From Schistocerca nitens (taxonomy: Eukaryota; Arthropoda; Insecta; Orthoptera; Acrididae), in the NCBI RefSeq assembly GCF_023898315.1, contig NC_064619.1, positions 487,175,376 to 487,239,375 of the forward strand: a stretch of 64,000 nucleotides of DNA, read 5' to 3'. A program made the translations under genes and the position numbers. Within the stretch, counting starts at the first letter, position 1, and each line of letters opens with the position of its first letter. Shown in pieces: positions 32,436 through 41,900 of this stretch. The notes beneath the pieces are model-generated. The model had not been told where the DNA came from. It made no database searches and saw nothing but the letters and a program-made list of their open reading frames with translations.

Positions 32436-33866
32436 CACTCCTGGAAATTGAAATAAGAACACCGTGAATTCATTGTCCCAGGAAGGGGAAACTTTATTGA
32501 CACATACCTGGGGTCAGATACATCACATGATCACACTGAGAGAACCACAGGCACATAGACACAGGCAACAGAGCATGCACAATGTCGGCACTAGTACAGT
32601 GTATATCCACCTTTCGCAGCAATGCAGGCTGCTATTCTCCCATGGAGACGATCGTAGAGATGCTGGATGTAGTCCTGTGGAACGGCTTGCCATGCCATTT
32701 CCACCTGGCGCCTCAGTTGGACCAGCGTTCGTGCTGGACGTGCAGACCGCGTGAGACGACGCTTCATCCAGTCCCAAACATGCTCAATGGGGGACAGATC
32801 CGGAGATCTTGCTGTCCAGGGTAGTTGACTTACACCTTTTAGAGCACGTTGGGTGGCACGGGATACATGCGGACGTGCACTGTCCTGTTGAAACAGCAAG
32901 TTCCCTTGCCGGTCTAGGAATGGTAGAACGATGGGTTCGATGACGGTTTGGATGTACCGTGCACTATTCAGTGTCCCCTCGACGATCACCAGTGGTGTAC
33001 GGCCAGTGTAGGAGATCGCTCCCCACACTTGATGCAGGGTGTTGGCCATGTGTGCCTCGGTCGTATGCAGTCCTGATTGTGGCGCTCACCTGCACGGCGC
33101 CAAACACGCATACGACCATCATTGGCACCAAGGCAGAAGCGACTCTCATCGCTGAAGACGACACGTCTCCATTCGTCCCTCCATTCACGCCTGTCGCGAC
33201 ACCACTGGAGGCGGGCTGCACGATGTTGGGGCGTGAGCGGAAGACGGCCTAACGGTGTGCGGGACCGTAGCCCAGCTTCATGGAGACGGTTGCGAATGGT
33301 CCTCGCCGATACCCCAGGAGCAACAGTGTCCCTAATTTGCTGGGAAGTGGCGGTGCGGTCCCCTACGGCACTGCGTAGGATCCTACGGTCTTGGCGTGCA
33401 TCCGTGCGTCGCTGCGGTCCGATCCCAGGTCGACGGGCACGTGCACCTTCCGCCGACCACTGGCGACAACATCGATGTACTGTGGAGACCTCACGCCCCA
33501 CGTGTTGAGCAATTCGGCGGTACGTCCACCCGGCCTCCCGCATGCCCACTATACGCCCTCGCTCAAAGTCCGTCAACTGCACATACGGTTCACGTCCACG
33601 CTGTCGCGGCATGCTACCAGTGTTAAAGACTGCGATGGAGCTCCGTATGCCACGGCAAACTGGCTGACACTGACGGCGGCGGTGCACAAATGCTGCGCAG
33701 CTAGCGCCATTCGACGGCCAACACCGCGGTTCCTGGTGTGTCCACTGTGCCGTGCGTGTGATCATTGCTTGTAATTGCTTGTACAGTCCTCTCGCAGTGT
33801 CCGGAGCAAGTATGGTGGGTCTGACACACCGGTGTCAATGTGTTCTTTTTTCCATTTCCAGGAGTG
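32436..33866 (-). mobile_element. Tc1-type transposon, copy 1
   Basis: The ends are CACTCCTGGAAATTGAAATA (32,436) and its inverted partner TTTCCATTTCCAGGAGTG (to 33,866), about 27 bp with mismatches. TA lies on both sides (32,434-32,435; 33,867-33,868). Length 1,431 bp. The interior is distinctly GC-richer than the flanks. It is a close relative of 55,651-57,072 and lies in opposite orientation to it. Confidence 0.95.
32591..33612 (-). pseudogene. Tc1-type transposase with one-base deletion
   Basis: The start MPRQRGREPYVQLTDFERGR (33,612) is followed by two helix-turn-helix segments (AGWTYRRIAQHVGREVSTV; TSQQIRDTVAPGVSART). All three catalytic acids are present: FSDESRF, LFQQDSARPH and SPIEHVWD, with 32 residues between the second and third by my count. 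One base is missing near 33,030 (CATCAAGTGTGG against CATCATGGTGTGG in the other copy), which shifts the frame between the first and second acids. The total is 1,022 nt against 1,023 in the copy at 55,895. Confidence 0.93.
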
Positions 33867-34050
33867 TATTTCACATTGCATACCGTTAATAACGGCATGT
33901 TCTGAAATGATAGAACACTCCAGCACCCGCATCAATTTTCCAGTACTTCTCCGCTATATACTCAGCCATTTACAAGCTTATACGATATTCTAACTGCAAA
34001 TGATCCTGTATGATAAATAAATAGGTGGTAGTTAAATCAACGGCTCATAC

Positions 34051-34125
34051 CTCTTGCAGCACAACGCACCTCGCCTCTGAAGCTTTGCGTTCGCTTTGCT
34101 GAAAGCTTCTAAAGCTCCCCAAGAA
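34051..34125 (-). CDS. Candidate exon in 1-kb array, copy 3
   Basis: On the minus strand a possible acceptor ACATTTTAAAG is followed by T and then codons reading SWGALEAFSKANAKLQRRG and ALCCK, ending AGAG|GTATGAGCC (good donor). Length 75 nt, two codons shorter than copy 1, with the same phase at both ends. The polypyrimidine tract is poor, so the acceptor is doubtful. Predicted as an amphipathic helix; no family recognised. Confidence 0.35.
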
Positions 34126-34332
34126 CTTTAAAATGTTTCGCTAGATGTGCTCGAAACACAAAATGCAACACTGCAATACTTAATTCACAACTGAAGCTCC
34201 TTACACTCAATAACTCTCAGAACGAATTCGTATAGATACTTCGAGTACTCCAGAGAATACGGAAGTAATTGCTAGGCAACGGTCCACAACGGTTTACGTG
34301 AGATGGCATTGTTGTTAACATACCCGTGATCC

Positions 34333-34575
34333 GCCCCTGGTAGCTGAGTGGTCAGCGCGACGAAAGTCATACCGAAAGACTCGAATTCGATTCCCGGCTG
34401 TGTCGGGAGATTTTCTCCGCTCAGGGACTGGGTGTTGCGTTGCCCTTATCAACGTTATTTCATCCCCATGGACACGCAAATCGTTGAAGTGGCGTCAACT
34501 CAAAAGACTTGCACCAGGCGAACGGTCTACACGACGGGAGGCCTTAGTCACACGGCATCTCAATTTAATCGGTAA
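34333..34575 (+). repeat. SINE with third tRNA-like head
   Basis: The head has GGTAGCTGAGTGGTCAGCG (A-box region) and TCGATTCCCGGC (B-box region), then a tail with GAGATTTTCTCCGCTCAGGG and CATCCCCATGGACACGCAAA. It interrupts unit 3 of the 1-kb array right after TGATC. The right end is not sharply defined. Confidence 0.75.
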
Positions 34576-34730
34576 ACCGGAATCTCAGTAAAGCAATAAC
34601 GTTTAGCAACGTGGATATAAATACCACTGAAATAAAATATTATATAAGTCAATTGTACATTTCAGCTACCGAATTATTTTCCAGCAGCAGCTAGGAAAGA
34701 CATGTTTTAACTTTAAACGATTCGATGAAG

Positions 34731-34930
34731 CCGGCTAGAGTGGTCGAGCGGTTCTAGGCCTAACAGTCTGGAACCGCGCGGCCGCTACGGTCGCAGGTTC
34801 GAATCCTGCCTCGGGCATGGATGTGTGTGATGTCCTTAGGTTAGTTAGGTTTAAGTAGTTCTAAGTTCTAGGGGAGTTATGACCACAGCAGTTGAGTCCC
34901 ATAGTGCTCAGAGCCATTTGAACCATTTGA
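34731..34930 (+). repeat. SINE with Leu/Ser-tRNA-like head
   Basis: GTGGTCGAGCGGTTCTAGGC and GCAGGTTCGAATCCTGCC in the head. The shared tail ends GCTCAGAGCCATTTGAACCA. The target-site duplication was not resolved by eye. Confidence 0.93.
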
Positions 34931-35229
34931 ACTAACGTGTTTCCCAGTGTAGCGATTTCCTATATTGAAACCTGGTTGTCAAGGGAAGGCAGGATTCGGT
35001 TACGATTGTGGACGTGGCCGTAATCAGTTACTATTGGTTGCCTTTAACAGTTACACACATTTATTTTTAAAGAAGTAATTCCAGACTCAACAACAAATTA
35101 AAAAATACCACGCTTTATTAATGAAGGAATAAACGACTGTGTAAATAATAGTGTTTTCAGTGCGTTACAATTTAGCAAATCATCATTAAGTACAGATACT
35201 GATAACGTTTAAAAAGATAAAAAAACAAG

Positions 35230-35600
35230 CCACTGTGATCACGACTGAAGGCCTTACACGCCAAGAATGACAGTACATTAAGAATGTTTAAGAACTCACT
35301 GCAATTACAACTTAAGGGTATTGAAATATTAAAAGTAAGTGCCCACAAACACAGTAGAAGGCATCAGAAGCCAGGAATGGCAGAAAATAAGGTTTTGTGG
35401 CTTACTGCTAAAATCGAAATATCGAATTATTTTTTCAAAGCAAATGACCACAATCATGGCTGAAGGCCTTACACGCCAGGAACGGCAATTATATAAAAAA
35501 TTGAGAAACCTTCTGTAAAACAGCAACTACAAGCAAAGGTTAATTAAAAGAAACAAGCAACTGACCACCAAACAGGTGAAATAAGATGATGGTAATTTTG
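35230..35600. repeat. Minisatellite-like array, about 110-bp units
   Basis: Three units carry the motif GAAGGC(C/A)TTACACGCCA(A/G)GAA or its variant at about 35,247, 35,357 and 35,461. Each begins near CCAC(A/T)A..CA. A fourth unit is started at about 35,565 (CCACCAAACAGG). Such short arrays are common in untranslated parts of retroelements, but no retroelement frame is visible next to it. Confidence 0.6.
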
Positions 35601-36375
35601 TAACACAACCCTTACACTGCTAGATTTATTCCAGAACTCGGATGGAACTATTAACTAGACATACATAACGTTTTAATGTAGGCATTACAAGGTATGTTAA
35701 ATAAATAATACAATAATAAAACACCAGTCACAGACGATGCTCGAGGAATCGACCTCTGAGAAGGTCCGGCAACAAACACTTTCGCGTGCGATGAGATAGG
35801 CAGCCAAGAGTTGCATTCACTTCACAAGATGGTAACGCAGACTAGTGGCAGTCGAACGAATGACTAATAATAATCTTGCTGAATGTACCTGACGCCCAAT
35901 AAACCAAATGCAAGAATTGAACAACACGCCAAAGCTGGAACCGGCGGAGTGCACTACGCCCCCAGAATACTGTGCTCAGAGCGCCCAGAACGAGAAAGGA
36001 AACAGTGCCACCAGAGTAGAAACACAAACGGCCTACAATCAAGAAATCTGTCAAAATACACACTTTACGGACAGCAGCGGCAGGGCAAGGAAACTTACAC
36101 TGTTGTTACATACACTAACCCCCAGTGGTCCAACTAAAACATTCATATTTAATTACGTACTACACGAATATGTAATAAAAAATGGGAGTTCCTATTTAAG
36201 AAAAACGCAGTTGATATCCGTTTCGCCTATGGCAGCGCCATCTAGCGGGCCAACCAGAGCGCCATCTGGTTTCCCCCTTCAAGCTAGACAAGTTTCGTTC
36301 TTTGTAGTTTTTTTCGTTTGACGCTTATTTCGTAATATATTTGACCCGGTCACGATCAATGGACCACCGTGTATA
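35601..36375. repeat. Unclassified dispersed repeat, no coding region supported
   Basis: The block contains GCAGCGCCATCTAGCGGGCC and GCGCCATCTGGTTTC in close succession and ends ATCAATGGACCACCGTGTAT. I recognise this end as a type of text seen repeatedly in insect repeats, but I cannot name the family. Plus-strand frames 35,883-36,137 and 35,908-36,321 overlap in different frames and neither looks like a real gene. Confidence 0.35.
35833..35916 (+). repeat. 84-bp direct repeat, left copy
   Basis: TAACGCAGACTAGTGGCAGT and the following 64 bases through ATGCAAGAAT recur at 39,137-39,220 with a few substitutions. See the right copy for the junction. Confidence 0.85.
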
Positions 36376-37239
36376 TTTTAATTGAAGTTCTCCTGAAAAG
36401 AATAATTTTAAAAGGCGAACTTCCAACATATCTAGGGTGGGTTTGAGAACAGACGCCCAACATGCTGCTTTGAAAGGTACTCATGCGTTCTGGAACTTTT
36501 CCTTGAATTCCCAGGCGGAAGGATAGTAACCGGAAGGTAAGATGCTGCGTAGATTCTTCGTAAGGTCACCAATGCGAAGTCGAGGCAGGTGTGGAGGCAG
36601 TGGAGCGAGGAAGTCTGCTTGTTACCGAGTCCTGCCTGCTGTTTCGACGTCCTAGGCCACCAACCTCAGGTTAAGCGACATCATATCACAGCTGGAGCTT
36701 TTCGCAGCAGCTGGCGTCATACTAAATTACCCACGCAGCTGATGCAAATCGTAACTATAGGTACCTGTCGTTAGATAAGAATAGAAAAGTCTACATTCCA
36801 ACAACATTGGTTTGTAGCATTATGTTACAGTGTGTTAAGCAGAAAATCTCCTGCTCACTCTCCATTGCCACCACACGCCTACCGTCATATCACTCAGTTA
36901 TCCTTTCAAAGCAGACGTTCTACAATACAGTACCGTGCAGTGGAGAGCTTCACTATAATCACTTATGCATATTTCACTTTGGAAAGCAACAAATAATTTT
37001 TAACATTATCAGTGTTAGACGATCTGTTTCAGTAACTGACGGATTAGCAGTGTACACACTCTTTTAACCTAGTCGTTCTCCTCAGAGCGAGGGAATAAAA
37101 TTACGCTAAACAAAAGTTCCCTATTTTAGATAAAATAACACAATGGGATTATGTGTTGGATAATACTCTGAGAAGTATAAATAAAAATTTTATTCCGTAT
37201 CTTCTTTTTCCTAAAAATATTAAATCTGTCGTACAAGAT
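36376..37239. other. No gene recognised
   Basis: Mixed-composition sequence with short frames only. No element ends, tRNA-like boxes or conserved motifs were found by eye. Confidence 0.5.
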
Positions 37240-37384
37240 GTACTGTTTTTTTTTTAAATCTTATGGGACTTAACTGCTAAGGTCATCAGTCCGTAAGCTT
37301 ACACACTACTTAAGCTAAATGATCCTAAGGACAAACACACACATCCATGCCCGAGGGGGGACTCGAACCTCCGTCGAGACCAGG
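37240..37384 (-). repeat. Degraded SINE tail and tRNA-like part, minus strand
   Basis: ATCTTATGGGACTTAACTGC with GTCATCAGTCC and GATCCTAAGGACAAACACAC is the shared SINE tail read backwards. CCGAGGGGGGACTCGAACCTCC is a B-box region. The head end is replaced by RTE-like text at 37,385. Confidence 0.7.
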
Positions 37385-38090
37385 GTCTTCAGTCTGAAGA
37401 TTAATTTGATGCTGCTCTTCCCACTACTCTCACATAGCTGCAAAACTACTGTAAACCATATCCAGAAAAACCTGTTGTTGTCTCAGGAAGGGTCCTATCA
37501 ACCAATCCCAGATATATCCTCGTATAAAACATGTGGAAACAAAATACATTATCTGCCGCCTAAAGGGACAATATTTTTTTTGTCCATTACTTTTATCCTG
37601 CTTATTACACCATCATTGAAACAGACGACAGCATCCATCGCACCCATTTTGAGTACTGTCCATACAACAAACACTGTTTTTGGTACTCGTTGCCACACGC
37701 AGATGTTGAAACTCTCATTAGGGTGTTGCGTAAGGCCATGCTGCTATTCCTTCCCTGTCGCATGCGTGTGGCTGGTGTGCAGACATTTGCTCAAAGAGCG
37801 TTTAAGACCAAATCAACAACGGAAAAGTAGATAAGAAATACATTTTTTGAAAAGGGATAAAATTGTCTTTCAGATGGTGACAAGAATTGTTTACGAGAAT
37901 TTCAGACATTTCAAGTCCAGGTCCACTTAACAATTCGAGATATCATGTACACGTTTTAAAAAATTAAAGAAAATACGAGGCAACAAGAAGGAATTATACC
38001 AATGGCGCGGAAATCAGTAGATGTGATGTTCATGTAAAGACAAATGAAGTAGTCCCATTTCAAAAACTGAATGGTTTATTCACGAGAAAG
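37385..38090. other. RTE 3'-end scrap then unassigned sequence
   Basis: TCTTCAGTCTGAAGATTAAT with TTGATGCTGCTCTTCCCACT (37,387-37,426) resembles the RTE 3' terminus seen at 59,772-59,810 (TTCAGTCCTGAGACTGG, TTTGATGCAGCTCTCC). The rest, including the 171-codon plus-strand frame 37,319-37,834, spans this scrap and shows no coding features. Confidence 0.4.
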
Positions 38091-38265
38091 AGCTACACAA
38101 ATTGAGCAAGTCTGTAAGAAAATTATCTATGTTTGGCGCTTATGCAAGTAGCTGTTCGGCTGGCATTGATTGATAGACTTGTTGCCTGTCGTCCAGAGGG
38201 ATATAATGCCAAATTCGGTCCAATTGGTGTTTTGATCAGCAAAAGTCAGAGTTTGTTGTAGGGCC
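38091..38265 (-). pseudogene. Fragment of a different Tc1-type transposase (C-terminus)
   Basis: On the minus strand the fragment reads HQLDRIWHYIPLDDRQQVYQ followed by SMPAE, the C-terminal style of Tc1 transposases (compare QVEMAWQAVPQDYIQHLYDR in the elements at 32,591 and 55,895). The upstream remainder is cut off by the RTE fragment that begins at 38,266. Confidence 0.6.
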
Positions 38266-39140
38266 CAGCCCATGTTGTTGTTGTTGTGGTCTTAAGTCCT
38301 GAGACGGTTTGATGCAGCTCTCCATGCTACTCTATCCTGTGCAAGCTTCGTAGTCTCCCAGTACCTACTGTACCCTACATCCTTCTGAATCTCCTTAGTG
38401 TATTCATCTCTTGGTCTCCCTATACGAGCTGCAATCCAGTACTAAATTGGTGATCCCTCCATGCGTCAGAACATGTCCTACCAACCAATCCCTTCTTCTA
38501 GTCAAGTTGTGCTACAAACTCCTCTTCTCCCCAATTCGATTCAATACCTCCTCATTAGTTATGTCATCTACCCATCTAATCTTTAGCATTTTTCTGTAGT
38601 ACCACATTTCGAAATCTTCTATTCTCTTCTTGTCTAAACTATTTATCGTCCGTGTTTCACTTCCATACATGGCTACACTCCATACAAATACTTTTAGAAA
38701 CGACTTCCTGACACTTAAATCTATACTCGATGTTAACAAATTTCTCTTATTCAGAAACGCTTTCTTTGCCATTGCCAGTCTACATTTTATATCCTCTCTA
38801 CTTCGACCATCATCAGTTATTTTGCTCCCCAAATAGCAAAACTCCTTTACTACTTTAAGTATCTCCTTTCCTAATCTAATTCCCTCAGAATTACCCTACT
38901 TAATTCGACTAAATTCCATTATCCTCGTTTTGCTTTTGTTGATGTTCGTCTTACACCCACCTTTCAAGACACTATCCATTCCGTTCAACTGCTCTTCCAA
39001 GTCCTTTGCTGCCTCTGACAGAATTACAATGTCATCGGCGAACCTCGAATTATTTATTTCTTTTCCATGGATTTTAATTCCTACTCCGAATTTTTCTTTT
39101 GTTTCCTTTACTGCTTGCTCAATGTACAGATTGGATAACT
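38266..39140 (-). pseudogene. RTE LINE fragment, minus strand
   Basis: The 3' end starts GTTGTTGTTGTTGTGGTC. The minus-strand frame 38,832-38,512 encodes GSKITDDGRSREDIKCRLAM and FVWSVAMYGSETRTINSLD, close to the RTE protein at 59,773. Text extends past the RT catalytic box region (TCATCGGCGAACCTCGAATT is the reverse of the FADD area, altered here) to about 39,140. There it jumps to unrelated repeat sequence at a shared ATAAC. Confidence 0.88.
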
Positions 39141-39220
39141 CAGACTAGTGGCAGTCTAACGAATGACTAATAATAATCTTGCTGAAGGTACCTGACGCCA
39201 AATAAACCAAATGCAAGAAT
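39137..39220 (+). repeat. 84-bp direct repeat, right copy
   Basis: Matches 35,833-35,916. It abuts the broken RTE fragment. The RTE consensus at 60,630 reads GAATAACATCGG while here it is GGATAACTCAGAC, so the switch lies within the shared bases ATAAC. Confidence 0.85.
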
Positions 39221-40180
39221 AGCATAACAGTGCATGCATTCAAACTGCTGTCAAGAATAATATACATAAGAATGGAAAATGTTGAGGATCTGTTTTATGA
39301 GGATCACTTTGAGTTTAGGCACGAGAAAGGCAGTTCTGCCGTTGCGCTTCATGATAGAAGCAAGACATGAGAAAAATCAAAACACATTCATAGGATTTGT
39401 CGAACTAGAAATGGTGATTGACACTTTAAAATGATACAAGACTTTCGAAATTCTGAACAAAGTAAGAGTAATGTAAGGGACGCGTAATACACAGTAAGTG
39501 CAAGAAACATGAGAGAATGGTAAGAATGGAGGAGAAAGAACGAAATCCTTCAATTAAAAGTGGTGTAAGGGAGGTGATGCTGCTTTCGCCCCTACTACTC
39601 ACTGTCTACATCGTAGAACCCATGACGGAAATGAAAGAAAGTTTCCAAAGTGTGCTGAAAATTCGCAGTAAGAAACTACCACTGATACGATCCGCTGATG
39701 CCATTGCTATCCTTGGTTGAAATGAATTACAGGATCTATTGAATGAAATGAACAGTATTATGAGTACAGAATAGGTACTGAGAGTAAACCGAAGAGAAAC
39801 GAAAATAATTAGAAGTAGCAGAGAATCAGAATAGCGAGAAAACATCACAACTTGGGATCAAGAAGTACACGAAGTTAAGGAACTCAGTTACCTTGGAAGC
39901 AAAACAACCGATCAACCCATGTTGGACGAGGCAAGGAGGACATATAAAGCAGATTAGCACAGGAAAAGAAGGCGTTCCTGGACAAAAGAAGTCAACTGAT
40001 AACAAACATATGTCGTAATTTGAGGACGAAATAAATGAGGATGTATGTTTGTAGCACAGCATTGTACAGAAGTGAATCATTTGCTGTGGAGAAACCGAAA
40101 ACGAAGAGAATCCATGTGTTCGCGATGTGTGCGATACAAGAATGTTGGAAAGTAGGTGGACAGATAAGGAATGAGGAAAT
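39221..40180 (+). pseudogene. Strongly decayed RTE-type RT relic, plus strand
   Basis: Recognisable pieces in shifting frames are SGVREVMLLSPLLLTVYIVE (about 39,558), IRSADAIAILG (about 39,690; normally FADDIAI), LQDLLNEMNSIM (about 39,730), LRVNRRETKIIRSSRE (about 39,780) and ELSYLGSKTTDQ (about 39,870). Gene order and spacing match the RT-to-C-terminus part of RTE. Many stops and changed catalytic residues show that it is old. Confidence 0.72.
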
Positions 40181-41900
40181 TCACATCTACATCTACATCT
40201 ACGTGATTATTCTGGTGTTAACGAAAAAGTGCTTGGCAGAGGGTTCAATGAACCACCTTCACGCTGTCTCTCTACCGTTCCACGCTCAAACGGCATGCGG
40301 GAAAAACGAGCACTTAAATATTACTGTGCGAGCTCTGATTTCTCTCGTTTATCGTAATGATCATTTGTCCCTATGTAGGTGGGTGCCAATAGAATGTTTT
40401 CGCAATCGTTGCAGAAAACTGGTAGTTGAAATTTCGTGAGGAGATCTCGTCGCAACGAAAAACGCCTTTGTTTTAATGATTGCCACTAGATTTCACGTAT
40501 CATGTCTGCGACACTATCTCCCCTATTTCGCGATAATACAAAACGAGCTGCCCTTCTTTGTACTTTTTCGCTGTCATCCATCAGTCCCACCTGATGCGAA
40601 TCCCACGCCGCACAGCAATATTCCAGAATAGGGCGGACAAGCGTGGTGTAACAAATCTCTTTAGTAGACCTGTTGCACCTTGTAAGTGTTCTGTCAATGA
40701 ATCGCAGTCCTTGGTTTCCTCTACTCACAATATTATCTATGTGATCGTTCCAATTTAGGTTATTTGTAATTGTAATCCCTAAGTATTAGGCTGCATTTAC
40801 AACCTTCAGATTTGTGTGACTTTGCGCGTAATCGAAATTTAGCTGATTTCTTTCAATACTCATGTGAATAACTTCACACTTTTCTTTATTCAGGGTCACT
40901 TTTCGCACCATACAGATATATTATCTATATCATTTTGCAAGTCGTTTTGATCATCCGATGACTTTACAAGACGGTAATATATCGTTTCTTCGAGGTACTT
41001 CATAATTTTCGAATACAGTACATGTTCCAATACCCTACCCCAAATCGACGATAGTGATGTATGCCTGTAATTCAGCAGATTCTCCTACTTCCCTTTTTGG
41101 GTATTGGTGTGACTTGAGGAATTTTCCAGTCTTTGGGTACGGATCTTTCTGTGAGCGAGTGGTTGTATATAATTGTTAAATCGGGAGCTATTTTATCAGC
41201 ATACTCTGAGAGGAACCTGACTGGTATACAATCTGGACCGGAGGCCTTGGATTCATTAAGTGATTTAACTGCTCCTTTACTCCGAGGATATCTGCTCCTA
41301 TGTTTCTCATCTTGGCAGTTGTTCTTGATTGGAATTCAGGAATATTTACTTCGTCTTCTTTGGTGAAGGAGTTTCGGAAAACCGTATTTATTAACTCTGC
41401 TTTAGTGGCACTGTTATCAGTGAGTTCACCGTTGTTATCGCGCAGCGAAGGTATTGATTACGTCTTGCCACTGGTGTGCTTTATGTATGACCAGATTCTC
41501 TTTGCGTTTTCTGCCAGATTTTGAAAAAGAATTTCGTTGTGGAAATTATTAAAAGCATCTCGCATTGAAGTAAGCGCCATATCTCGAACTTCTGTAAAAC
41601 TTTGCCAATCTTGGGTATTTTGCGTTCTTTTAAATTTGGCATGTTTTTTTCGTTGCTTCTGTAACAACGATCTGACCCATTTTGTGTACCATGGGCGATC
41701 AGTACAATCACTTATTATTTTACGTGGTATATATCTCTCAATTGCTGTTGATACTATCTCTTTGAAAACATTTCACAACTTTTCTATACTTACATGATCA
41801 GCTGGAAAGGAGTGAAGACTGTCTCTTAAAAAGGTGTTAAGAGCATTTTATCAGCTTTTTTAAACAGATATACTTTGCGTTTCTTTCTCTCCGCAAAATA
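40181..41900 (-). pseudogene. CR1/Jockey-like LINE, 5'-truncated, minus strand
   Basis: The 3' end is the microsatellite ACATCTACATCTACATCTAC (40,183). Minus-strand landmarks going upstream are TLVRPILEYCCAAWDSHQVG (about 40,640), the thumb/palm region, the RT N-terminus (about 41,250) and the linker with KNMPNLKERK and YIPRKI (to about 41,890). Stops and frameshifts are frequent. The part from 41,573 up is duplicated at 1-328. This LINE therefore crosses the visible left limit of the duplication. Confidence 0.82.

Larger units (their letters stand above)
32081..34332 (-). repeat. About 1,035-bp tandem unit 3, split by Tc1
   Basis: The unit continues from the relic mariner (CTCCGAGATATTCATCGAC aligns with ACTTCGAGATAGTG of unit 1). 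It carries GGTTACACCGTCATCATTGTGG (32,285), is interrupted by a Tc1 element after 32,435, and resumes at 33,867 with TTTCACATTGCATACCGTTAA, the partner of TTTCACGTTATATACTGTTAA at 30,211. Removing the relic mariner and the Tc1 puts the candidate exons of units 2 and 3 about 1,035 bp apart. Confidence 0.75.

Noticed and set aside
33077..33774. Long plus-strand frames opposite the Tc1 transposase (also 55,304-56,116 and 56,565-56,981 minus)
   Set aside because: They are antisense shadows of the GC-rich transposase coding sequence.
35883..36321. Overlapping plus-strand frames of 84 and 137 codons
   Set aside because: They lie in a dispersed repeat, in two frames at once, with no family features.
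37319..37834. 171-codon plus-strand frame
   Set aside because: It spans a reversed SINE, an RTE scrap and unassigned DNA, with no conserved motif.
35833..39220. LTR retrotransposon bounded by 84-bp repeats
   Set aside because: No TG...CA ends, no primer-binding site or gag/pol frame between them, and the interior is made of other identified elements.
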